This document shows positions 31,860 through 42,118 of a stretch of 64,000 nucleotides of DNA, piece by piece. Source of the stretch: Melieria omissa (taxonomy: Eukaryota > Arthropoda > Insecta > Diptera > Ulidiidae); NCBI GenBank assembly GCA_963971225.1, contig CAXARI010000145.1:1-64000 (forward strand), in the 5' to 3' direction. Numbering within the stretch: position 1 is the stretch's first letter; each line of letters starts with the position of its first letter. The notes below the pieces were generated by a model. It did not search any database. It was not told where the DNA came from and saw only the letters and a program-made list of their open reading frames with translations. The position numbers and the translations under genes were made by a program.

Positions 31860-33097
31860 ATGGCCCCCAAAATAAGAAAAAAAGAACGGCACAGCATATA
31901 GCGACTGATTTCCCTGGACTCCCTACGATCCAACTGCCGAACCCCAAATATATAGATCTCTCTTCTACGAATGACCAAAAACCAATTTCGGAATATTCTT
32001 GCTTCGCAGTGCAAAGATCCTTGCTTATAATAAGTAAAGATATTCTTTCTATTACAGAACTACGTGATGGAAACCTGTTGCTGCTAGTCAAAAACAAATT
32101 AACTGCAGACCAATTCCGCCATGCTAAAGAACTATTCGGGATATGTCCCGTAAAATGCAAACTTCACGATTCCTTAAATTACACGAAAGGCACTATCTAC
32201 GCACCATACTTAAATAAAATACCAGATGAAGAAATCGTAAAAGAGTTAAGCCCGCAAGGTGTGATATCAATCTACAAATTTAAAAAACATGAAAACGGTA
32301 ACGCCCACCCAAGTGGTGTCATTCTATTGACCTTGGATTTATATCATTTACCCGAGCAAATAGAGATTTCTTGGCACTCGGTCCGAATTCGTGACTACAT
32401 ACCGAACCCAATGCGTTGTAAATCGTGCCAACTGCTTGGTCACACAGCCAACCGCTGTAAAAACCCTCCAGCATGTGTATGTTGCAACCTCCCCCCACAC
32501 TCTCCCCATGCTTGTACCCGTACTTATTGTGCAAATTGCGCCGAAGGCCACCCAGCAACTTCTAAAGACTGCACTAAATTTTTACAACAAAAAGAAATTC
32601 TAAAAATAAAAACCAAAAACAAATGCACTATGCGAGAGGCAAAAGAAATTCTTAGATCTCAACACTCGGTAAATCCCACCAATACATCCTACTCCTCAAT
32701 TGTCTCTCAAAACACAAAACCCAATATCGAACCATCAGCACCAAGGAAAACAACAACTATATCGAATCCCAACTTACCCAAGCAACAAACAACAATCGAT
32801 ACCAAAAATAACTCTTCCACTACATACGACTGCAACAAACCCTCCTCTTCTAAAAACGTTTCCGAATCAACCTCTCCTAACACTACTCGAACAAAACCTC
32901 CATCCTCTTCTCAGAGTAACATTTCACCCAAACCAAAAACAAACAATATGCAATTGAAATCCGCGTCTCTTTCTCTCCCTCTCTCTCAACTAAACGATAC
33001 TAGCTCAATCTCGAGCAACGAAGAACTACCATCGCTCAATACCTTCTCTGCTACTAGCAGCAGTCAATCCCACTCCATCGAAGATAAACCCTCCTAA
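31860..33097 (+). pseudogene. ORF1 (Gag-like) of I-like element, CCHC zinc knuckles
   Basis: The ATG at 31860 reads MAPKIRKKE before a seven-A run near 31878 throws the frame. In the other phase the protein runs open to 33097. Middle region (about 32030-32410) is a folded RRM-like domain; then come Cys/His knuckles from 32417 to about 32570 (CKSCQLLGHTANRCK, CVCCNLPPHSPHAC, YCANCAEGHPATSKDC). The C-terminal 150 residues are Ser/Thr/Asn/Pro-rich and disordered. The role is binding of element RNA. No ATG opens the long frame, which supports the slip explanation. Confidence 0.82.
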
Positions 33098-33179
33098 TCT
33101 CACTCACTAAAACACACTCCCACATACCAACTATACCCATACCTACGTCTTTCGCAAACCTATAACTACCACCTTTGAA

Positions 33180-35290
33180 ATGATCAAAGCCCTACATTGG
33201 AATTTAAAAGGCTACACAAACAACTATCAAGAACTCCAACTTCTAATCCACGACGAAAACCCCGATTTAATATCTATACAAGAAACGCATCTCGCATATA
33301 AAACAGACAACGTTATAACTCCTAAGCAGTACACGGGATATTTTCATAACCTTCCAACCAACAACTCTGCTAAGCAGGGCATTGGAATATTAGTAAAAAA
33401 AACACATTCCCCACAAACTCCTCCATGTTAACTCCTCCATTTCTACCATGGCTATTGAACTTAATATAGGTTTCAAACTCACTATATTAAATTTCTACAT
33501 TCCCCCTCAACAATCGGCCACCGCACAGCAAATTGTCGCTGCTCTACGCCAAACAAGTCCGCCATATATCATTACAGCGGACTTTAACGCCGGATAGAGG
33601 ACGTACCATAGAAGACATAATCCTTGGTGAAAACCTTGTAGTTTTGAACGACGGTTCGCCTACTCATTTCTCCACACATGGCACATTCACTCACGTAGAC
33701 CTCACCTTGTGCTCTGCTCAACTCACACCGAAATGCGCCTGGCGATCACTTGATAATCTCCACGGCAGCGACCATTTTCCTGTAGTCGTCGAAATCATGG
33801 GCCATATCCTATTTGAAAAAAACTAAGCCAAAACGTAAATTCAAAACTGACGAACCTGATTGGAACAAGTTTGAAACTCATTGCGAACTGAAAAACGCTA
33901 CTTCCAGTGTGTCCAACAACATCAATCAAGAAGCTTCAAACTTAACTAAAATCATTCGACATGCGGCCAATATCGCCATTCCGCAAACAAAGACAATCTA
34001 TACCAAAGCCTCAATACCCTGGTGGACCAGCAATTTGGATAGTCTTAAGGTTGATAAGCAAGCAAAATGGCATAACTTCAAACGCTTTAGATCTAACGGG
34101 AATTTAATTGCATATAAAAAAGCGAATGCGTTATTTAGGAAAGCCATGAAAGCTGCAAAGGCAACAAGCCTCGAAAAATTAACCTCGCGAATCTCCCCAG
34201 AATCAAGCTTGAAAAAGATATGGTCCGATATCAACAGACTAACGGGCAGGAAACCCACAAACACCATTAAATCAATAAATGTAGGCACAAATATTATAAC
34301 TGCGTCAGCAGATATAGCAAATTCGTTTGCCTCCACATGGTCTTATTTGTCCAGCGATAGTAATTTCCCGCAAGAATTCCCTGCAAAAAAATCGTCCACC
34401 CTCCAAACCCACTTTAACTTCAATTCCCTAAAAAAAAATAGAAACAAAAATTACAATTATCGAGGTTGAATACGCCCTACGTAGTGCCAAAGGGAAAACC
34501 CCTGGTTTCGATCGCATATCATATCCAATGCTCAACCATCTTCCACCACCGCTGAAAACTAGGCTAACCAACTTATGTAACGAAATTATTGATAAAGGCA
34601 TCTATCCCCAAACTTGGCGCACTGCCGTCATACTACCAATACAAAAGCCTAACAAACCTGCAGCAGAAATATCCAGTTATAGACCCATCTCACTCCTACC
34701 TTGCATGGGCAAGATCTTAGAAAAAATTATTGCAAAGCGTTTAATATGGTATATCACAGCAAAGAATTTAACCAGCCATAACCAAGTGGCATATAAAAGA
34801 AAGCAAAACACTCTTGATGTATTGTTACATCTGCAACACTATGTGTCAACTGCTCTTTCCAGTAAAAATCATGTCACACTTCTGTGCACTGACTTCGAAA
34901 AAGCATTTGATCGCATCGGCATTCATATCGTACTGCAACAGCTCGCAACATGGAAAGTTGGTCCAAAAACCTTTAATTTTATTAAAGCTTTTTTGAGCAA
35001 CCGCCATTTCCGAGTCTCAATCAACTCAACTTTTTCTAACACCTTTCCGCTCCACAATGGGATCCCCCAAGGATCCCACTATCCGTCATACTTTTCATCA
35101 CTGCATTTGATCAATTCAGCAAAATTATTAAAAACCACAACAAAATTGAGCATTCGATCTACGCCGATGACGCCATAATCTTCTCAAAATTTAATGATAA
35201 CGGGAAAACAAAACAGACATTCACTGATATTTTAAATAAAGTTAACGAATGGATCAAAATTTCAGGTGCCAACCTCTGTTTAGAGAAATG
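33180..35290 (+). pseudogene. ORF2 endonuclease and RT part of I-like element, frameshifted
   Basis: The ATG at 33180 opens an AP endonuclease (IKALHWNLKGY, ISIQETHL). The frame breaks near 33430, and the second half is readable at 33533-33826 (LVVLNDGSPTHFS, HVDLTLCS, SDHFPVVVE). The linker to the RT runs 33813-34469 in a third frame (IPWWTSNLDSL, KKIWSDINRLTGR). The RT is in a fourth frame from 34470 (SYRPISLLPCMGKILEKI, TDFEKAFDR, NGIPQGS) with the active site IYADDAIIF at about 35157-35183 after another shift. At least four one- or two-base shifts, no large gap. Catalytic Asp residues are present. Confidence 0.88.
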
Positions 35291-35294
35291 TAAA

Positions 35295-36836
35295 ATGTTA
35301 TATATCTGTAAAAAAAAAAATTGTAGTCACTTTAATTTAACGTATAACAATGTCAATATTAACTTGGTAAATCACGTAAAAATACTAGGAATTACAATAG
35401 ACTCTAAGTTTAGTTTTAAGCAACATTGTTTAGAATTAAGAAACGACCTAGTTGCCAGGCTCAACCTTATCAAATATCTATCATCCAAACACTTATTACT
35501 ACACATCTCAACTTTAGTCTATATCACTCGTTCGCTGCTACTGTCTAAAATCGACTATGGTTTACCGATTTATGGGTGGTGCGCTAACAGCCATATCAAA
35601 CAATTATCTGCTCCGTACCACGCTGCCGTTCGTAGGAGTATTGGTGCATTCCCGACATCAACGACAAAAAATATTTTAACTGAAGCGGGCCTGCCCTCCA
35701 TCCCGGAACGTGTAAGATCCACAACTTACCATCTAATACCAAACATTTTCAACAGCAGCAACCCTATACTGCACACAGATACCATAAACGCAAACAAACG
35801 GAAGCGAAAAGTAAAGATTAAATCCACTATTCGGCGTTGTTTAGATTTTGTTGAGTCCTTGGAACTAGATATAAAACCACGGGGCCGAAAGCTGACTTTA
35901 TTCCCATCATGGTACCTTAAAGAATCTTCATTTGACAGATCACTTGAACTCTATTCTAAAAGCAACACAAACGCTCTCTCTTACCGGCAACTTTTTATGG
36001 AAAAATCAGACTTCTACACCAAAAATAACTGGACCCTCTTGTACACCGATGGATCGAAGACAAGGTATTTTACCACATTCGCAGTAGTACATCAAAACGG
36101 CACAACCATAAAAACCGGTCATCTAGCTCCACATTGCTCTATATTCACTGCGGAGGCGCTCGCTGTCAAACTCGCTACTGACTTTGCCAAAAAGAACAAA
36201 GGCAAATTTCTCGTGTGCACCGATAGCAAATCCACCATTGTAGCGGTACAAAATTTAAACAACGACAGTGAATTAATAACGGCCATCAGAAGTAATTGCA
36301 TACAGAACCCAAACAAAATCAAGTTAATGTGGGTTCCTGCCCACGCAGGTATAATAGGAAATGAGCTAGCCGATGATGCAGCTGCTGCTGCCGCCAAATC
36401 ACCGAGCGTTACTTTTGTCACAGCCGAGAAAGACGACATCTTGAGACAAGTGAATGCACAACTTCAACTATCCAAAACGGCGGAGTGGATGGCCTACAAT
36501 CACCGCTACTCAACAATCAACACCTATGGCCTCAAAGCAACTTACCCCTCCTGCTGTTCCCGTCAACAAACTCGAATCTTCGTACGACTCAGAATTGGAC
36601 ACACTCGACTCACACATGAACACCTGCTGCGTGGTGACGCAGCGGCCAACTGCCAATATTGCCACGGTCCAAATTCGGTAGACCACATTCTGAACGAATG
36701 TTCCCACTTCAACACCCTCCGCAAAAACATATTCAAAAACTCAAAACCATCCGACTCTTTAAAAGAACCTACACTAGACAACATTAAATTAATAGTGAAT
36801 TTTATCACAGCTTGTAATCTAAACAAAGTAATCTGA
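35295..36836 (+). CDS. ORF2 C-terminal part of I-like element: RT thumb, RNase H and zinc knuckle
   Basis: 513 codons open to the stop. Residues 1-150 are the RT thumb (ILGITIDSKFSFKQH, SKIDYGLPIYGWC). RNase H follows at about residues 245-360 with its acidic residues in YTDGSK, TAEALAVK, CTDSKS and HAGIIGNELADDAA, all intact. The last 100 residues contain a C2HC knuckle (CQYCHGPNSVDHILNEC). RNase H in a non-LTR polyprotein is a trait of the I group. The initial Met is internal: the true protein starts upstream at 33180. AT-rich codon use and the TAA tail 100 bp downstream agree with an I-like element. Confidence 0.88.
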   Translation: MLYICKKKNCSHFNLTYNNVNINLVNHVKILGITIDSKFSFKQHCLELRNDLVARLNLIKYLSSKHLLLHISTLVYITRSLLLSKIDYGLPIYGWCANSHIKQLSAPYHAAVRRSIGAFPTSTTKNILTEAGLPSIPERVRSTTYHLIPNIFNSSNPILHTDTINANKRKRKVKIKSTIRRCLDFVESLELDIKPRGRKLTLFPSWYLKESSFDRSLELYSKSNTNALSYRQLFMEKSDFYTKNNWTLLYTDGSKTRYFTTFAVVHQNGTTIKTGHLAPHCSIFTAEALAVKLATDFAKKNKGKFLVCTDSKSTIVAVQNLNNDSELITAIRSNCIQNPNKIKLMWVPAHAGIIGNELADDAAAAAAKSPSVTFVTAEKDDILRQVNAQLQLSKTAEWMAYNHRYSTINTYGLKATYPSCCSRQQTRIFVRLRIGHTRLTHEHLLRGDAAANCQYCHGPNSVDHILNECSHFNTLRKNIFKNSKPSDSLKEPTLDNIKLIVNFITACNLNKVI

Positions 36837-36939
36837 AAACATCCTCGTTTAACATCCGACGAGCTGAAAGCCCTGGCAGCTAGTGCTCTTGTTTCAAATT
36901 TAAATATAAGAATTGTATTCCTATACTTAACTATAGGAT

Positions 36940-36966
36940 TATTATTTTATAATAATAATAATAATT
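36940..36966 (+). repeat. (TAA)n tail of I-like element
   Basis: ATTATTATTTTATAATAATA followed by two more TAA units. Marks the 3' end of the retrotransposon; the 20-bp target duplication starts directly after it. Confidence 0.8.
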
Positions 36967-37131
36967 TTATAATGATAATTATTTCACAAAAAACTATTAT
37001 TTTAGTCATTCCCATACAAACTATACTGGTTCAAAAATGGGGAACTCAGTTCCCCATTGCACAGGATTAGGGTGTAAAAACCATGCACAGAGTGAAGGTT
37101 AACTTGCTAACTTAACCGAAATATTTTTAGT

Positions 37132-37729
37132 GACGAGGTTCTCCTTCGGTTTATCTTGGATTGAAGCGGGCATTGGAGAAACTTCGTTCAATGGATGAAA
37201 TTTTGTTTGGTAAGCATAACTTACACTAGTTTCCAAATTCGTTAACATCATTTGACTGTTGTTCCTTTTTTAAATACTTTTTTATATGTTTTTAGATGTT
37301 TTCAACGCCGGCCTCGATAGTCAAGCGGGTTGGCTCGGGCTGGTGAACAACTCGTCTACTTCTATCGCTATCCACATGAAGGGAATGAGAATTACAAGAA
37401 TCGCACAAGTGCGCTCTTGGCAGGCAATGGCAAAACCTCCAAGTGTGAACGAAAAACTGCCAATCGCCGTTCTGATTCGGCGTTAAACTGTAGGTCCCCT
37501 CCCCTTTCCCAATCCGCTTGAAATGTGTGCTGTAACAGATGTTGGCAAAACAGTGTTGCATACACAGTTCAAAAACGGGTGAAATATGTGGTATCACAAT
37601 GGGCCTTTCAGGCCTCCGAGTGTGTCTCTTATAGAGGCAGCCACCGCAACCTAACCTAACCTAGATGTTTTCAAGGCACCTGGGCGGTCGGCATTGGAAA
37701 AAGCCATCAAAAAATTTGTGGAACGGTAG
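37132..37729 (+). pseudogene. Possible terminal exon pair split by an intron and a SINE-like insertion
   Basis: A short frame running up to 37209 continues in the same phase after a putative 86-bp intron (GTAAGC donor at 37210, TTTTTAG acceptor ending 37295). The acceptor and first exon bases are duplicated by the SINE-like insertion, so the readable second exon is at 37664-37729, ending with a TAG stop. The joined short peptide is about 45 residues, charged, with repeated ALEK words. Another acceptor-like TTTTTAG sits at 37131 with a CTAAC branch-like word upstream. AATAAA lies near 37882. The protein is not recognised. It may be the end of a host gene or of a DNA transposon gene, or chance. 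Confidence 0.35.
37306..37661 (+). mobile_element. SINE-like retroposon (356 bp) with 13-bp target duplication
   Basis: Flanked by TAGATGTTTTCAA (37293-37305 and 37662-37674). The head has a tRNA-like feel (GCGGGTTGGCTCGGG); the body contains GGCAATGGCAAAACCTCCAA and AAACTGTAGGTCCC, words I associate with a dispersed repeat of flies; the tail is CCTAACCTAACC. No coding capacity. Depends on another element's RT. Confidence 0.75.
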
Positions 37730-37929
37730 ACCAACCTTCATCGCAAAGGAAATTCAACTGAAAACAACAACTCTCTTCAGCTTAAAAATTAATGTATAAT
37801 TCTGTATGTTATCCGTTTGCCGTTATGTAATGCTTTGTTTATTGTTATTAAAAAAAAGAAACCGAAACCATAACAAGTGAAATAAATAATGAAATAAGTC
37901 CAAAAGTCACGGACTTATTGACCCGCCCT
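37730..37929. other. Short spacer
   Basis: AT-rich, with AATAAA-like words near 37880. No gene seen. Separates the possible exon pair from the Ty3/gypsy-like element. Confidence 0.4.
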
Positions 37930-38238
37930 CGTATTACTCAGTTACTATTGGGGTAGGCATAACCGTTACCACATTAGTTATATTATCAGTTAAATAACCG
38001 GTACTGGTAACGAATGAGTGAGCGAGACGAATATATGTAGGGACGTACGGACGGACGAACACAAGCAACACTGACTGGACGAATATTGAACGAGACGCGG
38101 ACGGATAACGGGACGGTTAAACGAATGAAACGGACAGTCGGTGACAAAAGCCGAACGAGAGACGTGAGTCCGCAAGCCGCGCGATAATTTATAAGAATAC
38201 CATCTTAAGAACCGCTGTAATATTACTTAAATCAATTA

Positions 38239-38290
38239 AATAAAAGGCTCGAAAGCCAACAAAACCCTACATATGGGGGCTCAACCGGGA
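38239..38290 (+). promoter_or_regulatory. LTR end with poly(A) signal and candidate primer-binding site
   Basis: AATAAA at 38239-38244, a likely LTR end ...CCCTACA at 38271, and TGGGGGCTCAACCGGGA at 38274-38290 two bases later. A TGG-initial GC-rich block directly after the LTR is where a tRNA primes minus-strand DNA. I cannot name the tRNA. About 790 bp of non-coding leader follows before gag. Confidence 0.5.
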
Positions 38291-39083
38291 TCAGTACGAG
38301 CTGATGTGTAAAGAAGGGACCTACTGCACCGTATAGTACATGTGCGAATTCGTGAAGTGGTGAAAATTGTCGCAAATATACGCGTCGCAATATTAAGCGT
38401 TGGGCAAGTGCAAAAAGGCTTGTGTAGTGCAAAAAACAGAAAAGCCCACTCCGAATTGATCGGTTTTACAAAGACGAGGGCCATACGAATTCGAAGGTGC
38501 TCCAGTGGACAGCGCGGAGTCTCACAAATATGGCGGCAGTTAAAGTTGAACATAGAAGCCAGCAATAAAACAAAAAACCGAAGTAAAGAGGTGAAAGTGT
38601 ATGAAAGCAGGACAGAGCATGCGTACGAGCGCCGCCAAGCGAAAAGTCATACACACACCATTGTGAGTGTGCGTAAGCTAAAGCGAAAAGTAACGAGCGA
38701 AAGCAGCACATTGCGGTTGCGCGAGGAAAAGTCCATGTGCGGCGAATCATAGTAACGAAGGAGAAAGCAGTCAAGGGCAAAGTGCGAAGAAGCGATTAAG
38801 CGGAGCGGCGAAGAAGAATGCAGTGTGATGAAGTCAAAAACTAACTAGTGAAAGAATATCAAAACCAGCGAGTGGAAGCCCAGAAAATAGCCAGAAGCAG
38901 CAGCTACGGCAAGAAGCAGCAAATTGGAAGGGGCGAGCAGTGAAAGCCTGTGAAGAAGCAGAGCTGACGACGACGCCGGCGCTTAGTCAGAGGAGCGGAA
39001 TCCAGAAGCAGATAAGCAAATCATATTTACGTTTGGAATTTTATTGTATTAGGCAATAAGGTATTTCTAAGAAATATTGTAAA

Positions 39084-42000
39084 ATGGACGCGGACACGGT
39101 TAGGGCCATGACGGTTGAAACGTTGAAGGAGAAGTTGAGAGAGCTTAATTTGAGCGTGGTTGGGAGGAAGAGAGACTTACAGCTACGACTGTTGCAGCAT
39201 ACGATTTTTGAAAATGACGACGACCAAGCAGACAGTGACAACGAAATGTCAGATTCAGTGTACGCCGATGCAACAACAATCAATGCAAGTACGCAAAAGG
39301 TGGTGTTTACGTTGCGGGATATTGAAGATGGTGTGTCATCGTTTTCGGGGGATGCTGGCCAGGATGTGGATCACTGGGTCGCGGAGTTCAATGACATAGC
39401 CGACACGGTCGGTTGGAATGATTTGCAAAAATTTGTGTATGCCAAACAGTTGCTGAAAGGTGCCGCTAAGCTCTTTGTCCGCGGACTGGTAGGTGTTAGG
39501 GGCTGGAACGCTTTAAGGCAAGCTCTTGTCGAAGAGTTTGGGAAAACGATGTGCTCCGCGGAGGTGCATCGCGCGTTGAGAAACCGACGTAAACACGGGA
39601 AGGAAGGTTTTCAGGAAAATTTGTATGCTTTGGTAGAAATGGGAAAATCAATTGCATTGGACGAAAAGAGCTTAGTAGAGTATTTCATAGAGGGAATACC
39701 AGACACAAGGATCAATAAGAGTGTGTTATATCAAGCGAGCAATCTGAAAGAGCTGAAACAGCAGATCGGCGTGTATGAAAAGATTAGGGGTGCTCAAACA
39801 CCGACAAATAAGTTGAGTACACCTGCATCTTTGGGTAAGAATTCAGAGGAGCAAGTTCAAGAGAAAAGGAAATGTTTCAAGTGTGGTCAAGAAGGTCATT
39901 TAGCTAGAGAATGCTCGAGTCCAAACGTACGCAACGTCGCACAGTGGCTGATTCTGCCGACGTAGGTTGCAAAAGTCGATTTTGTCATGTTCGATTTGGG
40001 GGAAACTGTTTTACTTGTTAGATACATAAATGCATGGACCTAAGAAATCCGAAAACCTTAACTAAATTTGACAAATAGTTTTGCTTGTAGAGCCCGTCAA
40101 AGTTGAGCAATTTTTAGAGTGTGAAATAATATCAGCAATTTGCACTGTTTCAGCAAAGCTGAAGTTTTCAAATACGGAAAGGAGCAAATTAATTTAAACT
40201 TTTTGCACCAGCATCGCAAAAGAAGGCATTTGTAGTAAATAATTAAATATAGAAAAAAAAAGTTGGTTGTTGTTGTTGTCTCTTCATAGGCACTGACTTG
40301 AAGCACTGTTTTTATCACTCTTTTTGAACTTTCGATAGAGTTTCAAAAAAAAGGCCATACTTGCCACGGTTCCGTCTTTGGGAAAATTGTTCACTAGTCT
40401 TCTGTGAGTACTGCCCTGAAGAGATCGGGTGCCCGATTTTGCCCGACTGGATTTTACAGCGATTTTTCTGTGGCCACCTCGCGCAATTTTGTGCTTTCGG
40501 GTGCGTGCGTTCGAACAAGTTCGTCAAGATTTTGAGAGTTAATCAATTACACGCGATTATAATCGTTACCAGGGCATGCAAATTTGGATTTTGGCTTCGT
40601 TTAGAGCTTCATAAAGAGTACTTTTGCTGAATGCGCAGTTCGCACGTACGAAAAACAAGTTGGCTTTCATTTCCGGCAATCAGCTATCATGTATCCTTTG
40701 ATGTAATGCTTGTGTTTTTAACAAAATACTAACACTGTGTCTGTCATACAATTTTTTTTTATTTTGAGCAAAACTCAGTCAGTCGCCATTAGTCTTTGAG
40801 TTCAACCGCGACAATGAAACAATTAGTTATTGAAAAACAAAAAGCAGACTTATATCTATGTGTACTGTCTAAAATCCACTTATGTGTCTGGGCTGTTCAA
40901 AAATCTCACAACGGGTAAAAACCTAAGAACTGCAGGTACCTACTATTATTAGAAGCTTAGTGCCTGCTATTTGAATGTGAGTAAAGTTAGTTTCGAATTT
41001 AATTTGAACTAAACATCACCGCAACTCCGCCCCTGCAACTAAACCGAAGAAGAAGCACAAACATGTTTTTAAAAAATTCGAAGCTGTTTGAAATATTTAC
41101 TATTTCGAAGACAAAGGAGCAGTTCGTTCTGGTTACGTCGAATTGGTTACGTCGAAGGAAGTTTGCCTGCAGTCACTAAAAAAAGGAAGCTTATGGAGGC
41201 AACGGGAAAAATAACTGCCACCCACTTTTAAGAAGCTTTGATCATAAAATAAAATAAGGATCAGGAGAAAATGAAAGGTGTTATAGTGAAAGGAGTTTTA
41301 CCAGCAAGCCCGGGTCGCGTTAAAAAAATAAAAAACAGTATTCCCACCCCACCCAATAAGCTACCGATCAAATATAGTCCTAATGAAGCATTGTTTTTAA
41401 ACTTTTTTTGTACATTTTTCGAATTCTGGTTCTCATTTTGAAAGCAAACTTTATGAATTTTTATCTTTAAATTTGACTCTTTCAGCTTATTTCTTAAATT
41501 TCTTATTACTTTTCATCTTTTTTAATGCATTTTCATTAATTTTGCAACTAAAACTTATCATTGTTGTTCGCATTATTCTTATTTACAGTAAGCCGAACTT
41601 TGACAAAGTATTACGTAGCACCCTGTACCTCGATTGAGTTCAGGTTTGAGAATACAATAGCCTGATGAATTTCTAATCAACAGCAAAAAAAATTGTCCAA
41701 TTATCTCTATTCGTTCAGGAGTTATTAATTTTGCAACCTGAAATGACAAATTGAGCCACTGTGCGTCGTATGTTTTAAGTGCAAACAGAGAGGTCATGTA
41801 GCGAAGGAATGCAAGGAGCCGGTAGACAGGATAGTAAAGAATGAACGAGTGAATTCGTTAGGTCACGGAAGAACGAAAGATAAGGGTGGCATGATTTTTG
41901 TTGATGCAACAATCAATAATTTTACATTTAGTGCACTGGTAGATACCGGATCGATTGCGTGCATAATGAGATACGATACACTCATGATGCTAGGTGAGGT

Positions 42001-42118
42001 GGAGCTCAGTGAGGAAAAGCTTCAATTAGTGGGAGTAGGTAGAGGCGAGCTTACGACAATGGGCAGCTTCGAGACTGACGTAGCAGTCGACGAGGTGATC
42101 TTGAGGGTAACTTTAATA
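39084..42118 (+). pseudogene. gag and protease of Ty3/gypsy-like element, interrupted and truncated
   Basis: Open from the ATG at 39084 to 39939. The N-terminal 45 residues look like a SAP DNA-binding motif (helix, LNLSVVGRKRDL, helix), unusual for a Gag. Residues about 75-230 form a retrotransposon capsid-like helical domain. A CCHC knuckle (39873-39914) precedes the Transib insertion. A second CCHC knuckle follows at 41772-41813, and the aspartic protease begins after 41849 with its DTG active site near 41942. Removing the insertion and one CGTCG puts both knuckles in one frame. The coding sequence then runs into satellite near 42110. Structural and protease proteins of a virus-like particle; non-functional here. 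Confidence 0.85.
39940..41764. mobile_element. Non-autonomous Transib element (1825 bp)
   Basis: Starts CACAGTGG (39940) and ends CCACTGTG (41764), with the 5-bp GC-rich duplication CGTCG at 39935-39939 and 41765-41769. A 5-bp duplication and CACWRTGG ends are the signature of Transib, the family related to the RAG1 recombinase. Both ends carry GGTTGCAAAA at the same distance, 23 bp lying between the CACAGTG heptamer and CAAAA. No transposase frame is present; the few short frames look random. The insertion is precise: gag reads through on removal. Confidence 0.88.

Larger units (their letters stand above)
31630..36966 (+). mobile_element. I-like non-LTR retrotransposon with TAA tail
   Basis: Starts CAGTCGTAG at 31630 and ends in a (TAA)n tail at about 36940-36966, as I elements do. 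The flanks repeat: TATAATGATAATTATTTCAC after the tail, and nearly the same 20 bp before the 5' end, though there split by the mariner and carrying a 5-bp addition. ORF1 with zinc knuckles, then an endonuclease, RT and RNase H in order. Apparently full length, but with several frameshifts. Confidence 0.9.
29917..37098. mobile_element. TTAA-flanked element (about 0.5 kb) carrying nested insertions
   Basis: Ends CCTTCACTCCGTGC on the left and CCTTCACTCTGTGC read inward from the right, flanked by TTAA (29913-29916, 37099-37102). Only about 416 bp on the left and 133 bp on the right belong to the element; the rest is the I-like retrotransposon and mariner. A subterminal palindrome GGGGAACTCAGTTCCCC (37039-37055) and a related imperfect one (29933-29949) recall those of the MITE at 12183. 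No transposase of its own. Confidence 0.85.
37930..42118 (+). mobile_element. Ty3/gypsy-like LTR retrotransposon, 3' part replaced by satellite
   Basis: Plus-strand leader, gag and start of protease. The 5' LTR probably occupies the region up to 38271, but its left end is not clear. A Transib insertion splits gag at 39940-41764. The element stops inside the protease-coding part at about 42110, where the TTTAA array begins; RT, integrase and 3' LTR are absent. Confidence 0.75.

Noticed and set aside
32009..32009. Start of the I-like ORF1 at 32009
   Set aside because: The codon there is GTG and the sequence upstream continues to look coding; an ATG at 31860 followed by a slip explains it better.
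37306..37400. Functional tRNA gene at the head of the SINE-like element
   Set aside because: No cloverleaf can be folded with confidence; only tRNA-like words are present.
37286..37597. Short open frames of 61-101 codons on both strands
   Set aside because: They lie across the SINE-like retroposon and its duplications, without domain or conserved motif.
38342..38752. 136-codon frame in the gypsy-like leader
   Set aside because: Very basic composition, no start context, and it lies between the primer-binding site and gag where a non-coding leader is expected.
40361..40630. 89-codon frame inside the Transib element
   Set aside because: No resemblance to a Transib/RAG1-type transposase, and far too short; taken as chance.
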